From: Spirochaetales bacterium
Lineage (GTDB): Bacteria; Spirochaetota; Spirochaetia; SZUA-6; RPPD01
Reading direction: 5' to 3'
NCBI GenBank assembly: GCA_016930675.1
Contig: JAFGGG010000009.1
Coordinates: 1 to 64,000, forward strand
DNA length: 64,000 nt
Shown here: positions 56,546-64,000 of the stretch, piece by piece
How positions within the stretch are numbered: the first letter of the stretch is position 1
How the letters are laid out: each line of letters starts with the position of its first letter
The notes under the pieces: generated by a model
Seen by the model: only the letters and a program-made list of their open reading frames with translations
Database searches by the model: none
Told to the model about the DNA's origin: nothing
Position numbers and translations under genes: made by a program

Positions 56546-57655
56546 TTAATAATTGTTGAAAGTGATGCGTGCCAGATTCGCGGCCCCGTTGGTACTCTTG
56601 ATGTAAATGGTGTGCGTCCCTTTGGCCACATTCGGATCCATACCACACCCGGTCCATTTATAGGTACTCCAGCCTCCGGTGGAAGAATAGTTGACAGTTC
56701 CGATCCGCGTTCCCCACGCGCTGTCCAGTCTTACCTCCATGCTGCCGTTTAAAGTGGTCGCGTATTCTACGCTGAAATTATTATATCCGGTAGACAGATT
56801 CACATTATCGAACCTGATCCAGTCACCGGAATCAAAACTTCCCACTCCGCCGTTCCAGATCGTGACCCCGCTGGAGGCGCTGCACTGCCAGGAGTTTAAT
56901 GTAAAATTAGGAGCCGTGGTTGTGCCGCCGCCACCGCCGCCGCTAAGCGGTGTGTAGCTGAAATTTCTGTAGGTCGTGGTACGGGAACCGGGATACCACC
57001 AGCTTCCGAGCCAGTCGTTGACACTTCCGTCATGGTTCCACACGTTCATCATCACCTGCATGGCGTGTGAAGGCAATGTGGAACTGCTGCCGTTTACCGT
57101 TCTGCCGCCGTAGGTGATATAGGTGGGCGCCCATGTAATCGTTGTCGAACCATTCCCCATAAACTCATGTCCGCCTCGTCCGTCCTTGTAATAGTTGTAC
57201 TGCCATCCTTTGGTACCTATTTTTTCCACGTCAATTTCATCCCACGGACTGCCGGTGTAGAGGAAAAACGCCTGCACCGTACCGCTTTGGGTAAATGTGG
57301 ACATGCTGACTGAGAATGTGCCGTAGGTAAACGTATCGTTACTCCTGTACTCTCCTCCGGAATAGGATCTGCCATTGTAATACGTATTATTCAAGGTGAT
57401 TGCCATTCCGCTTCCGCTAAAGTTTATATTATTGGGATTCCAGGCACATCCGAACGGCGATCCATTGTTCCAGTTCGCTTTGTGCCACATGCCGCTGTTA
57501 AACGATGTCAATGAATCGCTTCTTGCGGTACTGATGGTTTTTGTCACTGCCTGACTTTCCCCGCTGCTTTCAAATTCAGAAAGCGAACAACCAAAGAGAA
57601 ATAACAGAACCACACAACTAATGAAACCAACATATAAGTTTTTTCTCCAATTCAT
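56546..57655 (-). CDS. GH16 lichenase-like lipoprotein with CBM6-like module
   Basis: 369 residues. Signal ends FLFGC (Cys23). The GH16 catalytic motif is WDEIDVEKIG (Glu140, Asp142, Glu144), in a lichenase-like frame (GGEYRSNDTFTYGTFSVSM, MMNVWNHDGSVNDWLGSWW). Between HEFMGNG and ITWAPTYITYGG it seems about 12-15 residues shorter than usual lichenases, missing the strand before 'W.P'. A GGGGGG linker joins it to a CBM6-like module (SGDWIRFDNVNLSTGYNNFS, RIGTVNYSSTGGW). It should cut beta-1,3-1,4-glucan. AAAGGAGG precedes the ATG; two LacI-type operators lie 190-220 bp upstream. Confidence 0.85.
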   Translation of the reverse strand: MNWRKNLYVGFISCVVLLFLFGCSLSEFESSGESQAVTKTISTARSDSLTSFNSGMWHKANWNNGSPFGCAWNPNNINFSGSGMAITLNNTYYNGRSYSGGEYRSNDTFTYGTFSVSMSTFTQSGTVQAFFLYTGSPWDEIDVEKIGTKGWQYNYYKDGRGGHEFMGNGSTTITWAPTYITYGGRTVNGSSSTLPSHAMQVMMNVWNHDGSVNDWLGSWWYPGSRTTTYRNFSYTPLSGGGGGGTTTAPNFTLNSWQCSASSGVTIWNGGVGSFDSGDWIRFDNVNLSTGYNNFSVEYATTLNGSMEVRLDSAWGTRIGTVNYSSTGGWSTYKWTGCGMDPNVAKGTHTIYIKSTNGAANLARITFNNY

Positions 57656-57690
57656 GAATACCTCCTTTAAATAATTGGAAAACTATTATC

Positions 57691-57705
57691 CTTGCCAACG
57701 GCAAG
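57691..57705 (-). other. Leader hairpin of the GH16 gene
   Basis: CTTGCC, loop AAC, GGCAAG: a small perfect stem in the probable 5' leader, about 35 nt before the start codon. It may stabilise the mRNA. Confidence 0.4.
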
Positions 57706-57842
57706 TAAAAATAAAATCAACCTGGTTTTCTAACCACAAACTTTCATCAGTCTTCATACTTTTATGTATTGATTTTTAAAAAATTTGTTTTTTAATATAT
57801 CTGCAAATTTAATTTAGTATTTTTTGGGTAGTTATTACAACA

Positions 57843-57856
57843 TGAAACCGATTCCA
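57843..57856. promoter_or_regulatory. LacI-family operator site 1
   Basis: TGAAACCGATTCCA fits the LacI/CcpA-type pattern TG-N-AA-N-CG-N-TT-N-CA at every fixed position. It is 190-200 bp upstream of the GH16 start codon, next to a candidate TTGTAA -35. Confidence 0.65.
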
Positions 57857-57863
57857 CATACAC

Positions 57864-57877
57864 TGCAATCGATTACA
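57864..57877. promoter_or_regulatory. LacI-family operator site 2
   Basis: TGCAATCGATTACA also fits the same pattern at every fixed position. Its centre is 21 bp from site 1, two helical turns, so two LacI-type dimers could bind the same face of the DNA. Confidence 0.65.
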
Positions 57878-57939
57878 ATGTTGAGAGAGTAGCTAAAAAT
57901 GGATTATTAATAGGAGAATATATGTTTTATCCGTGAAAT

Positions 57940-59142
57940 TTATTTTTTAATATCTTCCTGCAGCATAAACTCAAGCGCCTCAGAATTCCATGCCAGATAC
58001 AGCCGCTTCACATCCAAAGTGATATTATACTCACTTTCCATTTGATACCGCATAAATTCAGGCAAACTAACAGATATGGTATCAACCTTTTCCGAAGCAT
58101 GGGTTTGAACATTTACAAAATGAAATGAGAACGACTGGTCATTTTCAAATGATTCGAAATCTTTCCGGAATTCAACAATTTTTGTTTTCATCTCTTCATA
58201 CGAAATCTGTGTTAAATCTAAAAAATACTCAATTTTTAATATGGGAAAAGCCTGTTTCTGCTGTTTCTGCCAATTGCTTCCCTGCTGTAGATAATAATTA
58301 ACCCTGTTCCCGCCGTAATCGGGCTCCTCAACATTAAGAACAATGATTACCTGCTGGTTCTTCCCGGGGAACCGACTGCAGTACTCCGCGAAGGTTCCTC
58401 CGCCTGTATTGCATGTACTCCAGTCTGATTCAATCGTGTTTCCGTAAAAACCCAATATCCGATATTCAGAACCATCCGGGTTGTCACTGTGGCAGTCGTT
58501 CGGCATGAGTTTGTAAAGAGTACCGTCCTGTAATTTTACATCATATTTTAATGTGTCTTGTAAAAAGGTTTTAAACAGCCGGTCGATATCACCGGAATAA
58601 ACAGGAGAGGATCCGTTTTCTGATTCGACAGCAGCATTGCATTCAGTAAAACCTTCAAGCTTACCGTCCAAATTTATTTCAGAAATACAGGTGTCGCTCC
58701 ATTTATCACCCTTGTATACCGCTAAAATCTCAAAAGTGAATTCAGAGCCTTTTAATCCGGCACCCAATTTCACAATCTGATAAAACGGTGTATCCGCCAG
58801 TTCTACAATCTTCGTACCGCCATGGGAATCGCTCACCTTCATCTTTTTAACACGGTTATTCATTAAATAGTATTTCAAATTTCCATACCCGTTTCTGATA
58901 TAAAAATGATTTAAGGTAATGGTATGGTTTTTTAGCTTAATAAATATTTTCTGGCCTACGCCGTCTCCCGCTACCCCTTCGCTCCAGGATTCCCATGTGT
59001 TATCAACCAAGAGTGCGGCTTCATATGAGTTTTTGGCAGAAGGCTGCAAGGCACTGGTTGCGGTTATTTCAAATTCAAAAGACCATGTTGCAGAGGCAAG
59101 CATGTGGAATAATATAATGCAAATAAATATTTTTGTTTTCAT
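57940..59142 (-). CDS. Secreted protein with NADase-type glycan-binding domain
   Basis: 400 residues from ATG 59142, with signal peptide. Residues about 20-170 match the discoidin-like 'NADase-type glycan-binding' domain: SAKNSYEAALLVDNTWESW, GVAGDGVGQKIFIKLKNH, FYIRNGYGNLKYYLMNNR. The second half (about 180-400) is not recognised. An earlier frame opening at 59178 begins with the TTG of the -35 element, so the 59142 start is preferred. Carbohydrate binding at the surface is inferred. Confidence 0.7.
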   Translation of the reverse strand: MKTKIFICIILFHMLASATWSFEFEITATSALQPSAKNSYEAALLVDNTWESWSEGVAGDGVGQKIFIKLKNHTITLNHFYIRNGYGNLKYYLMNNRVKKMKVSDSHGGTKIVELADTPFYQIVKLGAGLKGSEFTFEILAVYKGDKWSDTCISEINLDGKLEGFTECNAAVESENGSSPVYSGDIDRLFKTFLQDTLKYDVKLQDGTLYKLMPNDCHSDNPDGSEYRILGFYGNTIESDWSTCNTGGGTFAEYCSRFPGKNQQVIIVLNVEEPDYGGNRVNYYLQQGSNWQKQQKQAFPILKIEYFLDLTQISYEEMKTKIVEFRKDFESFENDQSFSFHFVNVQTHASEKVDTISVSLPEFMRYQMESEYNITLDVKRLYLAWNSEALEFMLQEDIKK

Positions 59143-59149
59143 GATTAAT

Positions 59150-59178
59150 TTTATAAGACCATTTGTTTCCAAAGTCAA
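59150..59178 (-). promoter_or_regulatory. Leaderless promoter of the glycan-binding-domain gene
   Basis: TTGACT (59178-59173), a 17-nt spacer and TATAAA (59155-59150), 7 nt before ATG 59142. No Shine-Dalgarno sequence. Confidence 0.65.
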
Positions 59179-59224
59179 GAAATTAAAATATAATATCTCT
59201 TATTTCTTTATAAGGAGTTATCCA

Positions 59225-59764
59225 ATGATAAAAGGGAAAAATATAAACATAAGACTTGTCCAGGAAAAGGATCTGGAAGAATATCATAAACTCTATAATG
59301 ATATTGAAAACAGAGGCGATCATTATTATATGGGGCTGGAACCTGAATCAATGATTAAAAAGAATTATGGTGAAACGGGTTATTGGAATGAGAATTTCGG
59401 CCGTATGTTAATTGTCGATAAAAAGGATAAAATGCTGGGTTATATTAATTATTTTAAGGGTATCCCTTATTTCAGTTCTTATGAGATCGGCTACAGGTTG
59501 TTCCATGAAGAGATACACGGGAAGGGCATTATGACGGAAGCGGTAAAACTCTTTATCGGTTATCTATTCAGATCCACCGGTGTTAACCGCCTGGAATTAA
59601 GAACACATCCAAATAACAAAGCATCACAAAGGGTTGCACTGAAATGCGGTTTCATTGAAGAGGGGAAGGCGCGAGGCGCCGTATTATACAAAGATAGATA
59701 TACAGATATGATGCAATTTTCTCTTACCAGACAGGATTATTATACGAACAGTCAGCGATCATAA
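59225..59764 (+). CDS. GNAT-family N-acetyltransferase (RimJ/RimL type)
   Basis: 179 residues. NINIRLVQEKDLEEYHKLYN, IGYRLFHEEIHGKGIMTEAV (acetyl-CoA loop HGKGIM) and NRLELRTHPNNKASQRVALK define a RimJ/RimL-like acetyltransferase. AAGGAG precedes the ATG. Substrate unknown. The frame is open for 102 codons upstream, over the glycan-binding gene, but without a start site. Confidence 0.88.
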   Translation: MIKGKNINIRLVQEKDLEEYHKLYNDIENRGDHYYMGLEPESMIKKNYGETGYWNENFGRMLIVDKKDKMLGYINYFKGIPYFSSYEIGYRLFHEEIHGKGIMTEAVKLFIGYLFRSTGVNRLELRTHPNNKASQRVALKCGFIEEGKARGAVLYKDRYTDMMQFSLTRQDYYTNSQRS

Positions 59765-59784
59765 TACATCAGCCATCATGATTT

Positions 59785-59813
59785 GCCTTCCGGATTCATC
59801 CGGGCACTTTTTT
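59785..59813 (+). terminator. Rho-independent terminator of the GNAT gene
   Basis: CCGGAT (59790-59795), two-nt loop, ATCCGG (59798-59803), extended by GCC/GGC, then TTTTTT (59808-59813). Confidence 0.7.
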
Positions 59814-59901
59814 ATAGCCCATTCTTCTTCAATCAATGCAGACTCAAATTTACTACAAATAGGGTTTGGAATTTTTTTAAAAAAGAGGTATATTTTGAAC
59901 C

Positions 59902-61572
59902 ATGAAAACTTACAAATTGCTTATACCCATATTTTGTTTTTTATTATTGTATATGCCTTTTCTTTATTCTCAAACAGAAAATATTTCATTGGCGAAAGCC
60001 GGAACCGCCATATCTTTCTATGAGACCGGAGAAGTGAAATCATTTACTCCAGCAAAAAACCATATTTTTTCAAATGATATGGAGGCAAAAGCCAATACAG
60101 AAATAGTTTATCATAAAAACCAAGTAGCAAACCGGTTTATATTGGCCAACGATTTTAAAATTACGGAGGACAATCGGATTCTTAAAGCCGGGACAGAACT
60201 CATAATCCATGAAAACGGCAAGATAAAGCAATGTACTTTTAAAAGCAATTGGGAAACACCAAATGGCATGGTCATAAAGGCTGGTACTGAAATCATGTTT
60301 TATGATAATGAAAACCTGCAAAAGTGCACTTTGGCTTCCGAATGGACGGATTCCAAAGGTATGTTTCTTAAAGCGAACACCCAGGTAACCTGGTATGAAA
60401 ATGGTGCGCTGAAGCAGTTTACACTGGCTAAAGACTGGGAGACATCTGCAGGATTTATTTTTAAAAGCGGCAGTTCACTTGATTTCTTTGAAAATGGCGC
60501 GATTAAATGCGGTATACTCGCCCGCAATAAAAAAATATCCGAGGGCATGGAGGTAAAAGCAGGCACGGAAATTGTGTGGTATGAAAAAGGCCCTGTAAAA
60601 AAATGTACTCCTGCCCAGAATTGGAAAGCACCCGGCGGGATTGTCTTGAAGGCAGATCATGAAATTCTTCTCTTTGAAAACGGTGATATTCAAAAATTAA
60701 CTCTAGCTGAAAACTGGGTAAGTCCGACAGGACTGGAGTTAAAAGCTGATACAGAATATGAGTTGTATGAAAACGGTAAAAACAAAAGATATACTCTTGC
60801 CACTGATTGGAAACTTACGGATAAAATAATAATTAAGAGCCAAAACGAAATCCTATACTATGATACTGGCAGTGTACAGCAATATGTCCTGGCCAAAGAC
60901 TACAAAACTTCGGACGGGACAGTATGGAAAGCCGGTACCGCTGTTATTGCCTATGAAAACGGAATAATAAAAGAATGTACCCTGGCCAAAGACTGGACAG
61001 AAGCCAACGGTATTATATTGAAAGAAAATACCAAAATACGATTTTTTGAAGATGGTAAAATCAAGAGCATGATCCTGGCTGCGGACTGGGAGTCCTCTGA
61101 AAAAATGATCTGGAAAGCGGGCAAGGAAGTATTTTTCTTCAATAACGGAAACGCGCAAAGTTTTTATCTAGCCAAAGATTGGAAAGCTCCCAGCGGCATC
61201 ATAATGAAAGCCAATACGGAATTTAGTTTTTATGAAAACGGAAACCCCAAAGAGTATACAATTACCCAAGATTGGGAAGGGCCCGGGGGATTAATTATCA
61301 AGGGCGGCACGCAGGTTATATGGTATCAAAATCTAAATACCCAAAAATGTACTCTGGCCCGAAATTGGAACGCCCCAAACGGTATGGTCTTAAAAGCAGG
61401 ATCCGATATGCTATTTTATGAAAACGGCATCCCCAAGGAGATAACTTTGGCGGAAGACTGGGAAACGTCCAATGGAATGCTTATAAAATCAAATACTGTT
61501 GTTCAATTTTATGAAAATGGTAATATAGAAACATGCACTTTAGCCAGGGACTTGGAGATTATATATAACTAG
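59902..61572 (+). CDS. Secreted protein of 31-residue tandem repeats
   Basis: 556 residues: signal peptide (MKTYKLLIPIFCFLLLYMPF), then about 17 units of 31 residues (one of 32) from residue 27 to 552. Consensus: xxxG-hh-hKAxT-x-h-xFYENGxhKxCTLAxDW, resembling the MORN-variant YENG..K motif of YwqK-type antitoxins. The repeats are divergent at DNA level. A regular beta-solenoid or hairpin array is likely. No catalytic domain is seen. RBS AGAGGT is about 13 nt upstream. Function unknown; it could be a binding or adhesive protein. Confidence 0.75.
   Translation: MKTYKLLIPIFCFLLLYMPFLYSQTENISLAKAGTAISFYETGEVKSFTPAKNHIFSNDMEAKANTEIVYHKNQVANRFILANDFKITEDNRILKAGTELIIHENGKIKQCTFKSNWETPNGMVIKAGTEIMFYDNENLQKCTLASEWTDSKGMFLKANTQVTWYENGALKQFTLAKDWETSAGFIFKSGSSLDFFENGAIKCGILARNKKISEGMEVKAGTEIVWYEKGPVKKCTPAQNWKAPGGIVLKADHEILLFENGDIQKLTLAENWVSPTGLELKADTEYELYENGKNKRYTLATDWKLTDKIIIKSQNEILYYDTGSVQQYVLAKDYKTSDGTVWKAGTAVIAYENGIIKECTLAKDWTEANGIILKENTKIRFFEDGKIKSMILAADWESSEKMIWKAGKEVFFFNNGNAQSFYLAKDWKAPSGIIMKANTEFSFYENGNPKEYTITQDWEGPGGLIIKGGTQVIWYQNLNTQKCTLARNWNAPNGMVLKAGSDMLFYENGIPKEITLAEDWETSNGMLIKSNTVVQFYENGNIETCTLARDLEIIYN
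59980..61557 (+). repeat. Coding tandem repeat, 93-bp period
   Basis: Seventeen diverged units of 93 bp that encode the 31-residue protein repeats; amino-acid pattern conserved, DNA only loosely. Confidence 0.7.
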
Positions 61573-61600
61573 TTGACAGATTTATATTCTTTTGTATGCT
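61573..61600 (+). promoter_or_regulatory. Leaderless promoter of the ankyrin gene
   Basis: TTGACA (61573-61578), right after the stop codon of the previous gene, a 16-nt spacer and TATGCT (61595-61600), 6 nt before the ATG at 61607. Confidence 0.5.
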
Positions 61601-61606
61601 ATAGCT

Positions 61607-62488
61607 ATGGTTATTAGCAGAAGAATATTGTTTTTACTTGTATTTTTCATCATAGTCTCTTTTTTATATACCGAATCCATAGAAACTCTATTTCAAGCAA
61701 TCGAGCAAGATGATCTTGCCCTGATAAAAGAGCTTATTGCCCGAGGCATGGATGTAAACACCGTCGGTGAATTTTATTATAAAAACGGAGTTACTCCTCT
61801 GCACGCGGCCAGCGTTTCCAATAAAGTGGAAATTGTGACTTTTCTGCTCCAGAACGGAGCTGATGTAAATAAAGGTGATGAAATAAAAGATACTCCACTC
61901 CATTGGGCCGCAGGCGAAGCCAGTCCCCAAATTGTAAAACTTCTTTTACAACATGGCGCCGACGTAATGGCCCGCAATCAGTGGAACATAACTCCGCTGC
62001 ATGATGCCGCATCATTTGGGACAACAGAAAATGTTCTCCTGTTATTAGCAGCAGGTGCGGATATAAATGCTATAGCGGCCAGCAACTGTACCCCTCTCTA
62101 TTATTGTATCGAAGGCAGACGGCTTAAAACAATCAAAGTGCTTGTAGAAAACGGTGCCGAGGTGGATATTGCCGATACCAGCGGCCGGACTCCTCTCACT
62201 CTTGCCTCAACCTACGGATATCCGGAAATAGTGGGATATTTGGCCGAAAACGGTGCTAATGTGGATTATGAAGATGAGGACGGCTGGAGACCGCTCCACT
62301 GGGCAGCTCAAAATGGTGAATTGGCCGTGATAAAGGCACTGGTAGAACATAACGCGGATGTAAATACCGTGATAAAGGCCGGCCGCAGAAAAGGCTTTTC
62401 CGTGCTTGATATAGCCGTATTTTTTAAACACGCTGAGATAGTGGAATTCCTGATATTGCAGGGTGCCGTTACGGCAAAGGGCAGTTAA
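61607..62488 (+). CDS. Exported ankyrin-repeat protein
   Basis: 293 residues. The signal sequence (ILFLLVFFIIVSFLYTESI) is followed by about seven or eight ankyrin repeats (TPLHAASVSNKVEIVTFLLQ, TPLHWAAGEASPQIVKLLLQ, TPLHDAASFG, TPLYYCIEG, TPLTLASTYG, RPLHWAAQNGE). ATG 61607 is preferred over an in-frame TTG at 61592 because it is 6 nt past the -10 element. The partner protein is unknown. Confidence 0.85.
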   Translation: MVISRRILFLLVFFIIVSFLYTESIETLFQAIEQDDLALIKELIARGMDVNTVGEFYYKNGVTPLHAASVSNKVEIVTFLLQNGADVNKGDEIKDTPLHWAAGEASPQIVKLLLQHGADVMARNQWNITPLHDAASFGTTENVLLLLAAGADINAIAASNCTPLYYCIEGRRLKTIKVLVENGAEVDIADTSGRTPLTLASTYGYPEIVGYLAENGANVDYEDEDGWRPLHWAAQNGELAVIKALVEHNADVNTVIKAGRRKGFSVLDIAVFFKHAEIVEFLILQGAVTAKGS

Positions 62489-62524
62489 GGTAATAAAATC
62501 TGAATCAATTTTAAAAAAGCCTTC

Positions 62525-64000
62525 ATGAAAGATAATACTGTTAAAAAAGGATATCAGACGCTTATAGACTCCAACGGAAATCTTATTTTTACGCAGCAGA
62601 AAATAACTCCTTCATTAAAGCTGTTAACAGAACATGAAGAAGCTTTATTCACACTCACATCACTGAAAAGGGGAAAAGCTGGATTTGTTTTTTTCTGGTC
62701 CGGAGGAGATTACGGTGAGTTAATCGAGGAATGGCAGATCAGCGAAGGCTCCCCGATTTTAAAAGCTCATTTTAAAGTAACGGCAAAATTTACAAAAAAT
62801 CTGAAGGCCATTTTTATCCGGGAATGGGCTTTTCAAGCTGAAACTACTCCCTACTTCATGATTCCCGGACATTTGTACGGCAGCAATAATCTTAAAAATT
62901 CAAAGGGTTTGCAGCCTCAATTAAATTACCGCGGTGATATCAGTTATCCAAAAACACCTGTTTTTAGGACCAGAGCCGACCGCTCCACTCATAACGCGGT
63001 CATTGCTCAATGGAGCAAGCTTATTCTGGCTGTGCAAATTCAAGAGGTTACCTCCGGTAATAAAAGTGAATACTACAACGGACTGTGCATCGATACCAGA
63101 AATTTTGATGTGTTCGACCGTATTGGTTTTACACTGGGATACCATCACTTTCCGGTACAGTATAAAGGCAAAATCTTCGGTCAAAGCCCTGTTACAGAAG
63201 AACCTGTTCTGAATTTCATACCATTTACCAAAGAAAAAACATATACTGCCCACGGACGCCTCTACCTGGCTGCCCGTACCGCACCTTTCGGATGGGAAAA
63301 GGCGGTACAATGGTTTTATGAACAGATTCATCAGCCCCCGGCTAATGACGTTCCAAGACAGGAAGCGGTTTCAGTATTAGCCCGTGCTCTGGTTGAAGAT
63401 GCTTACGATAAAGCATATAAATATTTCCCCACAGTTGTTTCAGGCTCCCATGCGGATACGTGCAATGCCGGCGACATGTCCTGGACCGGCGGCATGCAGG
63501 TCATTTATCCCCTTCTACGGGCCTCCGGCCGGGTTCCGCAGGCGAAATCCACCATTCTTGATTTTGTGAACAATCTTATTAATAACGGAATACATCCATC
63601 CTCCGGTTTTTTTTATGAGTCGCGTAAAGAGAACGCCTGGCGCATAAACGGCTGGTGGAGTGATCATGTTACTCTCTATGACCGCACCTTAAAAAGACTC
63701 TCTCACTTCCATTCCTCCTATATAAACGGCCAGGCTGTGTGCTATCTCCTGAAATCATATCAATACGCTCAAGCATCAGGGTGGGATCAAAAGGAGTATT
63801 CCGCCTGGCTTAAACCCTGTCTTAACATTCTCGCCAAAGTCATAGCCCAGCAGCGTTACGATGGAGCATTGGGTGTTTATTTCGATCCGAACGACGGTAC
63901 TGCCCTTTCCTACAACAGTTTTCAGAGCGCCTGGTTTTTCGCGGCACTGGCCGAAGCATATGACATTACCGGAGATCACGCATACCTTAAGGTTGCTGAG
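62525..64000 (+). CDS. Large (alpha/alpha) toroid glycoside-hydrolase-like protein, partial
   Basis: The frame is open from ATG 62525 through the last base, 492 codons, and continues beyond the window. The first 240 residues look like a beta-sandwich (LIFTQQKITPSLKLLTEHEE, PYFMIPGHLYGSNNLK, FRTRADRSTHNAVIAQWSK). The rest, with motifs SGSHADTCNAGDMSWTGGMQ, FFYESRKENAWRINGWW, SYNSFQSAWFFAALAEAYD, has the spacing of a six-hairpin (alpha/alpha)6 glycosidase. No signal peptide is seen. The family is not identified; a cytoplasmic or leaderless carbohydrate-active enzyme is inferred. There is no Shine-Dalgarno sequence. Confidence 0.7.
   Translation, partial: MKDNTVKKGYQTLIDSNGNLIFTQQKITPSLKLLTEHEEALFTLTSLKRGKAGFVFFWSGGDYGELIEEWQISEGSPILKAHFKVTAKFTKNLKAIFIREWAFQAETTPYFMIPGHLYGSNNLKNSKGLQPQLNYRGDISYPKTPVFRTRADRSTHNAVIAQWSKLILAVQIQEVTSGNKSEYYNGLCIDTRNFDVFDRIGFTLGYHHFPVQYKGKIFGQSPVTEEPVLNFIPFTKEKTYTAHGRLYLAARTAPFGWEKAVQWFYEQIHQPPANDVPRQEAVSVLARALVEDAYDKAYKYFPTVVSGSHADTCNAGDMSWTGGMQVIYPLLRASGRVPQAKSTILDFVNNLINNGIHPSSGFFYESRKENAWRINGWWSDHVTLYDRTLKRLSHFHSSYINGQAVCYLLKSYQYAQASGWDQKEYSAWLKPCLNILAKVIAQQRYDGALGVYFDPNDGTALSYNSFQSAWFFAALAEAYDITGDHAYLKVAE

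Larger units (their letters stand above)
57656..57939. other. 284-bp intergenic region upstream of the GH16 gene
   Basis: AT-rich. It contains the GH16 ribosome-binding site, a leader hairpin at 57691-57705 and the two LacI-type operators. No gene is seen in it. Confidence 0.6.

Noticed and set aside
56482-56646. N-terminal extension of the SurA-like lipoprotein
   Set aside because: It runs through the GH16 terminator and would hide the signal sequence that begins at 56481.
58919-59224. N-terminal extension of the GNAT protein
   Set aside because: It overlaps the glycan-binding gene; the AAGGAG-preceded ATG 59225 starts the fold.
59980-61557. 93-bp tandem units as a CRISPR array
   Set aside because: Units are coding, diverged and lack spacers or cas genes.
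1-64000. tRNA, rRNA, prophage or transposase genes
   Set aside because: No cloverleaf, ribosomal core or integrase/transposase motif was seen on either strand; a tRNA or covariance scan would be decisive.

Overview
The window is a chromosomal segment of an anaerobic-looking, polysaccharide-degrading bacterium, most probably a free-living spirochaete. Supporting signs are: regulators that join a LacI-type sugar-binding domain to an AraC-type helix-turn-helix; many lipoproteins with relaxed lipoboxes; a chemoreceptor with an internal sugar-binding-protein-like domain; a GH9 cellulase ending in a module that resembles CBM64 (best known from Spirochaeta thermophila); and a low-to-moderate G+C with an NfnAB/GltBD redox set typical of fermenters. 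This taxonomic call is an inference from gene content. No rRNA, tRNA, CRISPR, prophage or insertion sequence was found.

Layout. 0-6.4 kb: a PAS sensor with a C-terminal four-cysteine module, a GNAT-like protein, a fused PabB-PabC folate enzyme, a large DUF2194/deacetylase-like lipoprotein, and a free-standing copy of the four-cysteine module. 6.3-9 kb (minus strand): an operon of radical SAM protein, secreted metallo-beta-lactamase-fold protein and zinc-ribbon membrane protein. 9-15.2 kb (minus): NfnAB transhydrogenase, 6-phosphogluconate dehydrogenase, a LarA-family racemase homologue and a HAD phosphatase. 15.4-23.3 kb (plus): a mutarotase-like protein, a LacI-AraC hybrid regulator, a sugar ABC transporter without its ATPase, and a cytoplasmic GH30 glycosidase. 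A 131-bp palindromic element lies between the binding-protein and permease genes. 23.3-28.5 kb: an aldo/keto reductase with ferredoxin-like tail, a LysE exporter, a HAD protein and small membrane or secreted proteins. 28.5-37.6 kb: a CoA-binding protein overlapping a KaiC-like/PEP-pyruvate-binding fusion, then glutamate synthase GltB-GltD. 37.7-41.2 kb: a chemoreceptor divergent from a LacI regulator. 41.2-51 kb: methyltransferase, DJ-1-like, terpenoid-cyclase-fold, RadC, response regulator, XRE regulator, a DUF4349 lipoprotein cluster, and a cNMP-binding/D-lactate-dehydrogenase fusion. 51-64 kb: GH9-PA14-CBM64-like lipoprotein, a GGDEF sensor, a SurA-like/discoidin lipoprotein, GH16-CBM6 lichenase with two LacI-type operators upstream, a glycan-binding protein, a GNAT, a 31-residue-repeat protein, an ankyrin protein, and a large toroid-like protein cut by the window end.

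How the genes fit together. Surface-anchored GH9 and GH16 enzymes would cut cellulose and mixed-linkage glucan. The ABC transporter would import glucosides and the cytoplasmic GH30 would split them. LacI-type regulators, the GGDEF protein and the chemoreceptor would sense the supply. NfnAB, 6-phosphogluconate dehydrogenase and GltBD balance NADPH and nitrogen assimilation; the D-lactate dehydrogenase fusion is a candidate fermentative sink.

At least nine genes lack a Shine-Dalgarno sequence and have a sigma70-like -10 element only 6-10 nt before the start codon, so leaderless or nearly leaderless transcription looks common here. It also changes several start calls. All functional statements come from reading motifs by eye; no database search was run.
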